Origin: Hyposmocoma kahamanoa
Taxonomy: Eukaryota > Arthropoda > Insecta > Lepidoptera > Cosmopterigidae
Assembly: GCF_003589595.1 (NCBI RefSeq)
Contig: NW_020653337.1
Span: 4,095,630-4,159,629 of the forward strand
Direction of reading: 5' to 3'
DNA: 64,000 nt
A model generated the notes under the pieces. That model was given only the letters and a program-made list of their open reading frames with translations. It did no database searches and was not told where the DNA came from. The position numbers and the translations under genes are program-made. Position 1 is the first letter of the stretch, and every line of letters begins with the position of its first letter. Below, in pieces: positions 54,178 to 64,000 of this stretch.

Positions 54178-54250
54178 TGGAATCGAACCACGGGAATTGT
54201 AACTGACAGTCCATACAACAAGCCGCTCGACCATTTTACTGAGAAGTCAA
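54178..54250 (-). mobile_element. tRNA-like sequence, SINE or tRNA pseudogene
   Basis: On the minus strand, AATGGTCGAGCGGCTTG (A box) and CGTGGTTCGATTCCACG (B box with a perfect 5 bp T-arm). No matching acceptor stem is evident, so it is probably not a working tRNA. Confidence 0.5.
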
Positions 54251-54358
54251 ATGACGAAATTTTGTATTGGTTTTCAAAATATGTTGATCATCTTCAAGCA
54301 ACACTCCACTGTATTGCTTACGCGATAAAGTTTTCTTTGTTCAATACTTAAGATGGCT

Positions 54359-54416
54359 CTCAGAACCAAAAGGTCGGTTTGGGCATGTTAGGTATCTCAT
54401 GTATATGACTGTACAG
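54359..54416 (-). repeat. short dispersed repeat R4, copy 2
   Basis: Reverse copy of 51498-51562: CTCAGAACCAAAAGGTCGG and GACTGTAC. In both places a tRNA-like sequence lies about 110-150 bases downstream. Confidence 0.65.
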
Positions 54417-54559
54417 AAAAAAATACATTTTCCGGTTGTTTTATTACTTTTTAAGAGTGTTTATTTGATGGATAGATGTGGTAGTGGTAAACCACACAAA
54501 GTCGTACCATTTATGAGTAATGGGGAACAGCAATGAAAACGAAATGGGAAATCATCCAA

Positions 54560-54715
54560 ACTCACAGCCACATGGGACTTGTCAACTTATACCTCAGATC
54601 TTTGCAATTTAAAGCTCTGAGTGGTACAGTAACTGTTAAGGGCAGGCGTGTATCTTACCATCAGGCGCACGACTTGTTCGTCCCGTCACTTGATGTTATA
54701 AAAAAAATCTAGGTT
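54560..54715 (+). repeat. R3 dispersed repeat, copy 9 (3' half)
   Basis: GCCACATGGGACTTGTCAAC, TTTAAAGCTCTGAGTGG, CGACTTGTTCGTCCCGTCAC and TTGATGTTAT plus A7. A block of about 35 bases present in other copies is missing after the CTTATACCTCAG word. Confidence 0.8.
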
Positions 54716-55065
54716 CTACATTGCTATAAACTTTGAAAAAATATATTTAAGTGTAATTGAAGTGTTTGTCTCTGATTTCAGACTTAGGGCGTCTTCAAAT
54801 TAGACACGCTGTGCGCCCAGTTCCGTGAAAGATGACCGCCCGGTTACCATGCTTCCACTTACATTACTGGCGAATCTGAATTCTATTTACCAGGCAACAA
54901 CATTTAAATTCCTCTTATAGCGTGTATCGTGAGGAACTAGATTAGTCTTTGCGAATTTAGATGGCGCTTCTCGCCATCGAGCCTGTTTTGCGAAAATATC
55001 ACTTTTTCATGACCAGATATGGTAATAACGAAACGACTTCCGGTAACTTCCGTTTTATGCGTGAT
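54716..55065. other. unassigned spacer
   Basis: No recognised motif. Short frames on both strands at 54937-55194 and 54961-55149 run into R2 and have no domain. Confidence 0.4.
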
Positions 55066-56075
55066 TACCATAGATATGGGAAAAAAGGGGAGATTTGGTA
55101 TGAGGGCGTGGTTCGTGTCATCAAGGTCATTTTGACCATATCGATGTGACACGGCTTCAAACATCGCTACAGTGACATGGCGAGGGTTGTACAAACATTT
55201 TAAAACCAGTGGGATAATATACCATCGGCTATTTGCATTTTTAGTTACTATTTTTATTATTATTCAATGTTTTCTTTTTGTCTCCGTAGAATTTCTAGAC
55301 TCAAATATAGTGATGTTCATTTACGATGATTGATGTTTATCGACAATTATTTTTACTGAAATGTTTGAATTTCTTACTACAATTTTTGTAATTAAAGTCC
55401 CTAAAATGTCGAAGCGAAAAGTATTCACGTTAAATTGATTTCTTTTATTTTATTATTACTAAACATTTTTCGAGTAACTTTAATACAACTCATATTTCGG
55501 ACAGCCGTTTTAATTTCATGTCAATTTGTACGTTGTTGTTGCTTGAAGAAAACTGTGGTTAAATTCCATTGTACTCGTAGATTAAACGTAGAGTATCTTT
55601 AATTTTTAAGTTTTTCCAAAGGTTGGATTGAAGCCGCAGCAAAATTGAAAGATTGGTTTTCTTATTATTAGTTTTGACTTTGTTTTGAATTGAATTTCCA
55701 TAGCAAATGCATTTCAAAAATTAATAAAAAAAAATCGGTTTTTTTTTACATGTGCATGCAAAATAAATTAGAAACAATTATAGAAAATCACATAAATCCT
55801 TCATAAAAAAAAACAACAATTTAACTTATTAAATTCGTTGATGGTTCGAGTTTACGCTTGACAGTGACAGCTTCACCAACCTGTGGTAACGTATAATGGA
55901 AAACATACTGGCGACGGTCGCCATAATTTTTATATTATTCTTATAAAACTGACACTGGCCCAAGCCTAGTGGCCACCATTAAGGAAGTAACAATAATTTA
56001 CATTAATGTATTAATTTAACAATACACCAGTACCAGTGCAGGTATAGTATGAAAAGTGGAATATTTTTTAATAAA
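55066..56075 (+). repeat. dispersed repeat R2, copy 2 (empty mariner site)
   Basis: It matches 18717-19772 plus 21061-21117 over its whole length. At about 55996-56025 it reads continuously through the point where copy 1 carries the mariner (TTTACATTAATGTATTAAT), with TG where the target TA would be. The THAP-like start of copy 1 is largely lost here. Confidence 0.85.
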
Positions 56076-56159
56076 CGCGCCCTCAGCTACGCCACTACTA
56101 ATTTTCATACAATACTTAAAAAGCAGTCGCAGTTGCAGCACCACTGTCATGACACGCGC

Positions 56160-56410
56160 TAAATTAACTAAACCAGTGCCACTGAGAGCCTTAAATCGCA
56201 AAGATCTGAGGGGCACTGCCACTGCGCTTATCACCCTGCAAATCAACGTCCCACTATGGTCCCACTCAAAAGTTGACAAGTCAGGCCTTTAAATTCTCAA
56301 TCACTCTTATCCTTCAAAGTCGGAACGCACTAATGCTCACATCTGCTTGGCAGTAGAAATAGGTAAGATGGCAATACTTCCCTGGACGTACTCTTTCACA
56401 AAGAGCTCTA
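56160..56410 (-). repeat. R3 dispersed repeat, copy 10
   Basis: GAGAGCCTTAAATCGCAAAG, GAGGGGCACTGCCACTGCG, AAAGTCGGAACGCACTAATG and TCACAAAGAGCTCTACTGC. A 25-base insertion lies in the middle near 56245-56270. Confidence 0.8.
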
Positions 56411-56600
56411 CTGCAATTTAGTGTGTTAGAAAAATTTTAATATAAGACAGGATTAGAAAAGGCTTGACAGACGGGCTTAAAATATTCACTTGTACAAAGT
56501 GTATTTTACTAAATAGTAAACTGACATAAGACGAAAAACAACATATTAGGAAGCTGACGAAATATATTTGAATGCAATAAGGTACAAAATAAAATGATAA
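56411..56600. repeat. repeat R5 next to R3, copy 1
   Basis: AATTTAGTGTGTTAGAAAA, TTTAATATAAGACAGG, AATATTCACTTGTACAAA, TAGTAAACTG and GGAAGCTGACGAAATAT recur in the same order at 58641-58840, each time directly after a reversed R3 copy. Confidence 0.75.
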
Positions 56601-56799
56601 CTCGAATCTAATAGAATTTGACCTTTGCGATATAGTGTGCTGCATGAATGATTTGTCTATGTATCTATCTATCAAGTACTACAACATGTAATTAGATCTA
56701 ACACTTAGAAAAAATTGCCACACTCCATGCCAACTATGCGACACAATACTTTCATAGTTTCCTCATAGATGGCGCTACCGCTAAAAAGTCGTTGAAAAC

Positions 56800-56965
56800 C
56801 CAAATACGAAGATACGACAACAAGCACATAGAAAAATTCGTGAGGTCCCTTGGTTCGTTCCGTTGCTTATTTGGCACAGCGTCTGTCACGGTTTGCTATG
56901 AGACGTTGGTTCGAATCCTTCCGGATCAAAGAATTCTTCTCTAAGTGTTCGATCTTTCTATTAAT
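56800..56965 (+). mobile_element. tRNA-derived SINE, family B, copy 3
   Basis: 5' leader ACAACAAGCACATAGAAAAA and TTCGTGAGGTCC, then GCTTATTTGGCACAGCGTC (A box) and GTTGGTTCGAATCCTTCCGG (B box), GTTCGATCTTT. Confidence 0.75.
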
Positions 56966-56969
56966 AATT

Positions 56970-58210
56970 ATAACAAAGTAGTGGAGTAATTTCCCAAAAT
57001 ATAATTGAATATCAGTTCAATAAAAAAATTGACTTAAAGTATTTTATTGTTTTACAAACTGCCCTTAGGTAAGTCTCTGTGTCGTAGTTTATATAAGAAA
57101 ACAGTGTTGTTTGGTCTATCACCCTGAAAATGTATCTAGACATCGACATGGCATGAACACAATACGTATCAAGATCGATCAAAGGTAGAATGGAACGATA
57201 GCATAGCGTGGGAAGAAAGCAGTTTCAAATAAGTCAGTTGGTCAGGGTCTCACAGTTACTCACTAATTGATGAGGTGAGCAATGTTTTTCCTTATGACGT
57301 CGGAGAGATTTTGCCACAAGGCGAGTTTCAGTTACAACGAAAAATGTACTCTAAATTCAATGACGTAAGGTTGCTTTGATATTTTTAATACTTCCAACGC
57401 TGTACCTAAATTTTTGTAACCACTACAGAGATTAATTCTACGAACATAGAAAGAAACCTCTAAATCTAGTACAATTGCAGAAGCTAATGGCTTCTAAACC
57501 CGTCCCATCAGTTACATGCAGGGACAAATGGTCAACGAATAACGAACAATGACCAGTATAACTTGACCTGCCTCCTTTCCTCAGTATAATCTGTTTTTTC
57601 TGTGTAATTTGTAATATTTTTAAAAATCTATATAAAAAAATATTTTATGGTCTTGAAAAATTAACATAAATTGAAGAAATTAATACCTACCTTGGGTCAT
57701 AATTTTTTTTATAATCGAAGTCGAGTGTTAGCGGCTCTGTCTACCAACAAAAGTCCATAACCTAATTGCAAGTTCATAAATAGTATAGTAAATACGTCAC
57801 CCTGCCAATAGATGGCGTTGCTTTGTAAATGATAGGGGTGACGAATACATGGTGTTATTTTTATGATTTTTATCTTTTTCATTATACTAATTAGTATCGA
57901 ACGATGAAAATAGTAAGCAATGACAAAAAAATGACATAAATGTAATTAAAAATTAAAATTAAAGTTAAGATTTGACATTTCTTATTAAAATTTAGTAATA
58001 TACTGTTAAATTAATTCAATTATGTAAATTGTATGCCGTAAAATTGGCAATACGTACTGATACAACAATGTTAAATAAGACCTGATTTGAATAATAATTA
58101 TAAAATCTCAATACTGTTTATTATAAAGAAAGCGTTGATTTGATTGTCTATAGTTTTTGATTATATTTTTGTTTATTTTCTTTTTAAATAAAATCCGTTA
58201 CGCTGTTTGT
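56970..58210. other. unassigned AT-rich stretch
   Basis: No gene or repeat that I can name. A TAGATGGCG word at about 57812. Confidence 0.45.
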
Positions 58211-58218
58211 TTGCATCA

Positions 58219-58350
58219 ACTGCCTCCGTGGCCAAACGGTTACCATGCCGGACCTGCCACGCAGGTTCCAGGTTCGATTCCCGGGCCGGGAGAAATATTT
58301 GTACATTTATATCACTCGTGAGTTTGGGTGTAATTTGTGGTTGTTGTGTG
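58219..58350 (+). mobile_element. tRNA-derived SINE, family A, copy 3
   Basis: CTGCCTCCGTGGCCAAACGG (A box), AGGTTCGATTCCCGGGCC (B box), GAAATATTTGTACATT and GAGTTTGGGTGTAATTTGT. The tail after about 58340 is lost. Confidence 0.8.
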
Positions 58351-58389
58351 TACGTTATTTTAACTTCTAGCACTCATATAACATGTTCG

Positions 58390-58640
58390 CCTGGTGGTAA
58401 ACGACACGCCTATCAATGACAGTTGCAGTGCCTCTTAAAGCTTTAAATCGCAAAAATCTGAGGGACACTACCACTGCGCACAAGTCAATTTGGCAAGGCC
58501 CATCTGCCTATAATTTCACCAGCACCCCGTACCCTTCAAAACCGGAATGTAGTAATGCTCACATTATGTATACTACTTGGCGGTAGAAATATGTAAGGTG
58601 GCAGTACTTCCCTGGACGAACACTTTCACAAGGACCTCTA
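58390..58640 (-). repeat. R3 dispersed repeat, copy 11
   Basis: CCTGGTGGTAAACGACACGC, GCTTTAAATCGCAAAAATC, AAAACCGGAATGTAGTAATG and TGGACGAACACTTTCACAAG. Confidence 0.85.
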
Positions 58641-58840
58641 CTGCAATTTAGTGTGTTAGAAAATTATAAAATTTTAATATAAGACAGGTTTGAAAAGTTG
58701 AAGGCCCGTTAGACGAGTTTATAATATTCACTTACACAAATTTTGTTTTACATATAGCGCCCTCAATAGTAAACTGTCGTACGTCGAAAAATAACATTTT
58801 TGGGAAGCTGACGAAATATGTTATAATAAGGTATGAAATA
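58641..58840. repeat. repeat R5 next to R3, copy 2
   Basis: Same word order as 56411-56600 (see that entry). The paired R3+R5 blocks at 56160-56600 and 58390-58840 are about 2.2 kb apart in direct orientation. Confidence 0.75.
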
Positions 58841-58869
58841 AAACGAATGTAGAGGACAAATTCTATTAC

Positions 58870-59150
58870 AATTACTAGCAGTAGAGCTCCTTATGAAAGA
58901 GTTCGTCCAGGGAAGTACTGCCATCTTACCTATTTCTGCCGCCAAGCAGTACTGTGTACCAAGGGTAAAGGTGCTGGTGAAATTACAGGCACATGGGACT
59001 TGCCAACTTATGTCTCAGGGTGTCTAGCGCAGCGGCTGTGCCCCTGAGATCTTTGCGGTTTAAAGCTCTGAGTGGCACTGCAATTGTTATGGACAGGCGT
59101 AAGCTTACCAGCCGGCGCACGACTTGTTCGTCTCGTCACTTGATGTTATA
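58870..59150 (+). repeat. R3 dispersed repeat, copy 12 (near full length)
   Basis: From TAGCAGTAGAGCTCCTTATG to CGTCACTTGATGTTATAAA with a run of A. With copy 11 it forms an inverted pair around R5. Confidence 0.85.
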
Positions 59151-59159
59151 AAAAAAACC

Positions 59160-59435
59160 TCTACATATGCGGTTTCACCTATCGCCTCTCAAGTAGAAGT
59201 CATGAGTTCGAATCCAGACTCGTGTCTGTGAGTTTTTCGGAATTTATGTGCGAAATTTGATTTACAATTTACCACGAGTTTGTTGGGTGAAGGAAAATAC
59301 CGTGACGAAACCTGCACGTCGAAGAAAGTAAAGTCCCCAACCCGCATCGAACCAGCGTCGCGGACTCCACGCCGAAACTCTCGCCAGAGACGAGACCCAT
59401 ACCCAGCAGTGGAACGTATAGATAGGTTGAAGATG
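59160..59435 (+). mobile_element. tRNA-derived SINE of lepidopteran type
   Basis: B-box-like CATGAGTTCGAATCCAGACT, then TTATGTGCGAAATTTGATTT, GAAACCTGCACGTCG, CCAACCCGCATCGAACCAGC and GAGACCCATACCCAGCAGTG. The last two words correspond to the conserved core and end of the very common moth/butterfly SINE with CCGCATTGG...CAGCAGTGG, recalled from general knowledge. The minus-strand frame 59269-59466 is a shadow. Confidence 0.7.
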
Positions 59436-59724
59436 AATAGAATTTAATTATATTTGGCATCACCAAAATGGCATTTTTAGCTGGGTCACGTATTCTTTTT
59501 AAATTCTATGTTGTCAGTTTCCCAAAAACGTTACTTTTTGATTACGTCAATTTATTAAGGAGGGTGCGATATCTATGTTTCACTGCTAGTAGTATCTTTT
59601 AAGACGTTAAATATACAGGGTGTAACAAAAGTGCCTTCGCTATTACTTATTTCTACTGGTGATTGTACTCAACAAATAACTATGTTATAATAATTGTGTT
59701 ATAATAAATACTGGTTTATCCGGT

Positions 59725-59840
59725 TTTTACGCTTTCCGCGATTGGTACACATTGGAAATTAGACTACTTTTTTTCGGATCTAAATCCGTATATTGGTTTT
59801 TTAAAACAAACCAATGTTTTAAGCCTTTTGAGGTTAGTCT
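59725..59840. repeat. Penelope-type terminal repeat fragment
   Basis: TTTCCGCGATTGGTACACAT, TTTTTTTCGGATCTAAATCC and ACAAACCAATGTTTTAAGCC, a diverged relative of the arms at 39437-40286. Confidence 0.55.
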
Positions 59841-60442
59841 AGAATAGGGATTCGATCAACAGATAGATTCCGTGAAAGTGTAGAACACGTCTTCGGCTAT
59901 AAGGTACAGTCTCAGTCAGCCGTGACCGAACGAAAAGGAACGAAAGTATCGACGATCTGGCGAAGATTCGGGCATTCGGTTATTGCGATTTTTGGGGGAG
60001 GCCTAATGAAACACAAAGGAGATTGGTAAGAGTCTTGGCAACGCGCGCACAGCGTTGATACAGCGTTGGAACGGCGGAAAAATTCAAGTAAAAATTGACT
60101 AATTTGCGACTTACTATATTTACCATTCATGTGCTAGCGCGGCCAAAAAACGTTTATAATATGCCTACAGTAAGTAAGGCCTTTCAAAAAACAATCTAAC
60201 AAATTACTGAGCTACTGTGCTTTGGTCACTAGAATTTTATTTTCAAAAAATACCAAATACGGGATATAAAGTCTTCTCCAAAACTATTGTAGTGAGACTC
60301 ATAGGAGTTTTACTCATGCATTCGGAATGAAACGTTTTCTCTGATTCTTTTGTTAACAGGGATATATTTTAGGGGTAAGAAAAACACACTGTGCGTTCGT
60401 TAGCAAGACTCTGACGCTCAAAAGATGTTAGATCTCTTTGGT
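59841..60442. other. unassigned stretch
   Basis: A GC-richer patch at 59910-60070 includes AGTCAGCCGTGACCG, perhaps more of the Penelope-type repeat. No gene. Confidence 0.35.
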
Positions 60443-60548
60443 AACAATGATAGAAAATGGAACGATTTTTTCGGATCTTAGTCGCGTATAATTGTTTTTT
60501 TAAACAACTGACTGTCCAGTCAGTCGTGACCATGGACCCTGTATAAAG
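60443..60548. repeat. Penelope-type terminal repeat fragment
   Basis: GGAACGATTTTTTCGGATC, TCGCGTATAATTG, TCAGTCGTGACCATGGACCC. It lacks the GTTTCGGGCC portion. Confidence 0.55.
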
Positions 60549-60654
60549 CTCCCAAAGAAATATAAGCGAATTAGATCTGACAAAATAAAAAGTTTAATTC
60601 CCAAACTTAAATTAACTAGCACAAAATGCCTTGGAACAGTTAGTATCATTAAGT

Positions 60655-60815
60655 ATTTTATTGAAAATATTCGATCCGGCCGAATTCGAACCGACGTTTT
60701 CTAGCAAACCGTGCCAGACGCTATGCCACCTAAGCCACGGAACGAATCAGCGGACCTCACGAATTCTTCTAAGTGCTTGTTTGTCGGATCCTTTGTATCT
60801 GGTTTTTAAGTTAGT
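60655..60815 (-). mobile_element. tRNA-derived SINE, family B, copy 4
   Basis: On the minus strand GCTTAGGTGGCATAGCGTC (A box) and CGTCGGTTCGAATTCGGCCG (B box), preceded by the leader AAGCACTTAGAAGAATTCG shared with the other copies. Confidence 0.75.
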
Positions 60816-60879
60816 ATCATTTTCGTTAACCGAGTTCAATAAAACTTGGTAAATACTTACATGTAACTCCACAAACTTT

Positions 60880-61106
60880 TGGAATAGGTTTTATTAGTAA
60901 AAAACTTATAATTATTAAATTATTATATTTCACGTACTTCAAAGCGTAGATCCTTTCATCAGAGAAATGGGAGTTAATATACTCAACCAGTCTCCTGTCT
61001 CCTATTTCTCGCGTTACGATTCTGGCATACATATCTCTCGCTTCCTCAAACATATTAATCGACTTAATGTCCAAGTAGTTGGCACAGTAACGTGACAGAG
61101 GTCTAA
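60880..61106 (-). CDS. exon-like open frame, unrecognised
   Basis: On the minus strand an acceptor-like TATATTTAG ends at 61107. The frame after it reads PLSRYCANYLDIKSINMFEE, ARDMYARIVTREIGDRRLVE, YINSHFSDERIYALKY, then turns AT-rich and hydrophobic near 60910 and stops at 60826. The first ~60 residues look like ordinary folded-protein composition (charged, helical) rather than random AT-rich translation. No clear donor (GT) is placed to end the exon neatly; GTACGTG or GTGAAA near 60936-60940 are options. I do not recognise the family. Confidence 0.3.
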
Positions 61107-61109
61107 ATA

Positions 61110-61512
61110 TAATGGATAACGTTACTTCACGAAGTCTATTTTAAATGAAGCGTGAATTTCACAGAAATTGATGTTGTTCCTAAAGCTTAATATCGTGCGG
61201 TTTATTTATTGTTTACATAAATACTAAAGTAAAACTGCAAACTGTCGCTTCAAATTGAAATTTCGAAAGGTATTTATTATTCACCCAATATTTTGTACTG
61301 TACTGTTTGCCATTTATACAGTATAGTACAAAATATTCTCAATAAAGAATTATGAAACCTCGAATCCTTTATATATTTTTTGTAGCTCGGACCTTTGAGT
61401 CTGTACTCTAGGACACGCAATACATCCTTAAAACACTAAAAGACCGAATGAATGAATGAATGAATAAGTGAATATACTGATAATTAACTGTTTCCGTCAC
61501 AACATACCTACA
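61110..61512. other. spacer with GAAT microsatellite
   Basis: A (GAAT)5 run lies at 61446-61465. No other feature. Confidence 0.55.
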
Positions 61513-61514
61513 TA

Positions 61515-62706
61515 GGGCGCACTATAAGTTGCCGGAACCGGTTACTTACACAATATTTAAAAAGTAATTACAACGTTTGAAAATGGAACTCTTTGGCTGT
61601 AATACAATTTGTTTCATCTGACTGTCACTTGTTTTTACATTGTGTGTTTACGTCATTTTAGAAATTGGTTGTCTACATCACCATGGATTTAACTCGTGAA
61701 AATTTTCGTAGTATGTTTTTCTACGACTTTAAGTGCAATTTAACAGCTCAGCGGAGCTTCGCTCGGCTTCAAGCTGCTTTTGGCGATGAAGCACCACGCA
61801 AGACGACTATTTATAGCTGGTTTGCAGAATTTAAAGGCGGTCGTGTGAATCTCAGTGACGAATTTCGTGATGGTCGAAAAACATCGATGCTGTGCGCCGT
61901 ATGATCAAAACAGGTTGGTATGTGACCATATGGTACCATGAGATTCGGGCATCTTTAGACATAGGCGTGAGTTAAATACAATCAATACTACACGAACATT
62001 TGGGTGTGTAAAAGCTGTGCTCTCGGTTGATCCCACACAATTTCACTGAGACTCAAAAAACGGAATGCGTCACTTGGTGCAATGCCATGCTCACCAGATT
62101 CAACGAAAGGGCGTCAAATTTGGTGTGGGACAGTGGTGACCAAACATGGATTTGTAGTTACGATCCCAAAACAAAGCAGCAATCGAGCGTATGGGAATTT
62201 CGAGACGAGCCGAAACCAACCAAAGTGAAACGAAAGTGCCTCTAAGAGGATGATTGCTTCTTTTTTTAATAAAACTGGACACGTGGCTATTGTTGGAGAA
62301 TCGTTGTACTGTGAAAAGTGATTGGTACACGACCATTTGTTTGCCGGAATTTATTGACAAACTCCATTAAGATAACCGTAAACGCCGTATCATCTTGCAC
62401 CACGATATATGCACAACTGGCATACACGCCCAGACAAACAAATGAATTTTTGAAGCTGAACAACGTTGATCTCATGAGCCATCCCGCGTACAGTCCCGAC
62501 CTGGCACCTGACTTGACTTGTGACTTTTATTTATTTCTAAAAATTAAGAACCAGTTACGCGGTCAACGATTTTCATCACTTGAAGAGGCTGTCGAAGACT
62601 ATAAAAAATATGTTTCAGAGATTGTCACGGAAGAGTAGCACAAATGTTTTCAAAATTGGTTCATTCGTATGAAAAAGTGCATTAACGCTAACGGAGAATA
62701 TTTCGA
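61515..62706 (+). mobile_element. mariner transposon, Mos1-like family, copy 2 (right end lost)
   Basis: The left end GGGCGCACTATAAGTTGCCG follows TA (61513-61514). Similarity to the copy at 35005-36274 (reversed) runs through the transposase to GGAGAATATTTCGAG at about 62706 and then stops, so the right inverted repeat is missing. Confidence 0.88.
61682..62638 (+). pseudogene. mariner (Mos1-like) transposase, disrupted
   Basis: 61682: MDLTRENFRSMFFYDFKCN, FGDEAPRKTTIYSWFAEFKG (helix-turn-helix region). A deletion/frameshift near 61880 is followed by 62027-62245 with IPHNFTETQKTE and CSYDPKTKQQSSVWEF. The catalytic box reads GDQTW instead of GDETW. 62318-62638 holds SHPAYSPDLAPD and FYLFLKIKNQLRGQRFSS. 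The HHD box is present, but extra residues follow the third-aspartate region. Clearly inactive. Confidence 0.85.
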
Positions 62707-62709
62707 GCG

Positions 62710-63280
62710 AATTGGGAAAATGACGTGTTTTTACTACGTACCTCTGAATACAAAATCATAAACGAAGTTTGATTTGGACTATTAATTTTAAAAGGCAGTA
62801 TATTGGCTACCATTTCCAGCACACAAAAATTTAAAAAAGTAAAGAACACTGCATCGGAAATTAAATCACCATACCGGAAACCAACAGAAAAAGAATAAAA
62901 ACTGTTCCATTATTAAAGCACACAGTGTCATCCGCAAATCAGCGTTCTGGCTGCTCATTGGCTGCAGTCCATTAGCTAATTACGATTGGTCCCCAATTCG
63001 CTGACACCACACTGGTATTCGAATTTAAAACTGTCGGGATATGGGTTGGAATTTTTGCCAATTTAGGTTTATTCTGTTACGAAATTGTATTACTCACATT
63101 TTGTTCTGTATTAAAGTTTCGCGATGACTTTTTCATTGCATTTTGCTGTTATAGATGAATGTTGTAGACTAATCTAAATATGTAAATAGGACTTTGATAG
63201 TAGCAGTAAGCATTGTAAGTTTTAGATGAGGGTTCTTTTCTTAGTACGACAAATTTGGGACACAAACTTTTAAACCGAGT
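62710..63280. other. unassigned AT-rich spacer
   Basis: Nothing recognised. Confidence 0.5.
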
Positions 63281-63284
63281 TCTT

Positions 63285-63470
63285 AGGTTTTCACGATTGT
63301 TACATATAGGAAATGAAACTATTTTTTCCGATTTAAATGGCGTATAGTTGGTTTTTTAAAAAAAAAACCAATGTTTCGGGCCTTTACAGATAGTTATTGA
63401 AAAAATAAATAATTATACGCGATTTAGATCCGAAAAACGTTATCATTTCCAATTTGTTAAAATTGGTTTT
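63285..63470. repeat. compact foldback copy of Penelope-type repeat
   Basis: The left part GTTTTCACGATTGTTACATA, TAGGAAATGAAACTATTTTT is mirrored by TATACGCGATTTAGATCCGA and ATCATTTCCAATTTGTTA. The centre keeps ACCAATGTTTCGGGCCTTTA. The palindromic layout repeats that of 39437-40286 but without an insert. Confidence 0.65.
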
Positions 63471-64000
63471 GGTCAGTGTGTTCTCGAAAGTGGCCTGGAG
63501 TTAATTTGGTTATTTTCATACTTTTTTTATTTTAGATTTAAAATACGCACACCAACCATCTCACATGACTGAAAATGACGATGGAGTTGACTATAAAGCA
63601 TGCAGCTTGAAAAAATCTAAGTTATGGGTAGCGTGTAATTTTCTCGTTTTTTCGACATCAAGTAATTGTTGTAATGACTGGCATAGTATCATTGTGAGTA
63701 GTTGTTATTTTAGATTTTTGCTTTCCCGTGGCCTAAAAGATAAATTTTGAATTTTTAAATAGGAGAGGCGGTAACACCGGTAATGGCCGTCTGCCGGGAG
63801 GTTTAAATAATACATGCCGTATGACCAGCACCGCTTTCTACATTAATGCTCGAAGCAATGCGCCGCAGAAAACCAACCGCCTCAAGTTGTTAGCGATTCT
63901 GGCCCGTTTACGGACAAAACCATTGGGTTTATTTCAGATTAATTACTAATTATTGTGGGGGCGGATTATGAGAAAAAACGCCTGGTTGTAAATTGAGCTC
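63471..64000. other. unassigned stretch
   Basis: The 62-codon frame at 63565-63750 has no recognised domain. The last 250 bases are slightly GC-richer with no match. Confidence 0.4.

Noticed and set aside
58390..59150. R3 inverted pair as a complete transposon with R3 ends
   Set aside because: As a firm call it is premature: R3 also occurs alone ten times here. Kept as a finding only.
63565..63750. 61-codon frame as a small gene
   Set aside because: No domain, no conserved neighbour, and typical of chance frames in this base composition.

Overview
The window looks like intergenic or intronic DNA from an insect genome, most probably a moth or butterfly. By eye it is strongly A+T-rich. It is packed with decayed eukaryotic transposable elements, and there is no operon, Shine-Dalgarno site or bacterial gene. 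The lepidopteran guess rests on the repeat types, recalled from general knowledge rather than from a search: a tRNA-derived SINE at 59160-59435, twelve copies of a ~300 bp dispersed repeat (called R3 here), and I/Jockey- and CR1-like LINE tails of the kind common in moths. I found no confidently identifiable host gene. Two short open frames (24799-25023 minus, 25137-25493 plus) and one exon-like frame (60880-61106 minus) are the only host-gene candidates, and all are weak.

Layout. 1-3550: featureless AT-rich DNA. 3.5-4.2 kb: a LINE relic and a tRNA-derived SINE. 4845-7229: a piggyBac-like element with one uninterrupted 581-codon transposase frame, short terminal inverted repeats and internal subterminal repeats. 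7.8-9.8 kb: an RTE-type LINE fragment and repeat R1. 10020-10926 and 11450-13356: two elements with terminal inverted repeats, the second holding a hAT transposase remnant and a SINE. 13.5-17 kb: R3, a Penelope-type repeat and two LINE fragments. 18.5-21.1 kb: a MITE, then repeat R2 with a THAP-like motif, interrupted by a mariner of the cecropia/Hsmar1 type. 21.5-28.4 kb: several LINE tails, a long hairpin and a hAT-type MITE with a perfect 8 bp target duplication. 29.6-33.9 kb: a Gypsy integrase and probable LTR split by a ~3 kb LINE. 35-36.3 kb: a second mariner family. 39.4-40.3 kb: a Penelope-like piece with long inverted arms around a GIY-YIG endonuclease fragment. 43.3-43.9 kb: a GC-rich LINE tail. 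46-50 kb: SINEs, LINE tails, a pentanucleotide satellite and an unusual palindrome-rich MITE. 53461-54064: the second copy of the first mariner, containing the only run of N. 55-56.1 kb: the second copy of R2, without the mariner. 56-63.5 kb: more R3, SINEs, a Mos1-like mariner and Penelope-type repeats.

How the parts relate. The elements do not form a pathway; their value is as a record of insertions. Three relations are well supported by sequence. (1) The LINE at 30647-33621 sits inside the Gypsy integrase with a 7 bp target duplication. (2) The mariner at 19773-21058 sits inside R2, and the R2 copy at 55066-56075 keeps the empty site. (3) The hAT-type MITE at 26619-26846 has matching 8 bp flanks. 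The piggyBac transposase is the only transposase frame here without visible damage. I did not find convincing evidence of a new biological system. The nearest things to novelty are the GIY-YIG-bearing inverted repeat, the THAP-containing repeat R2 and the palindrome-rich MITE at 47785-48290.
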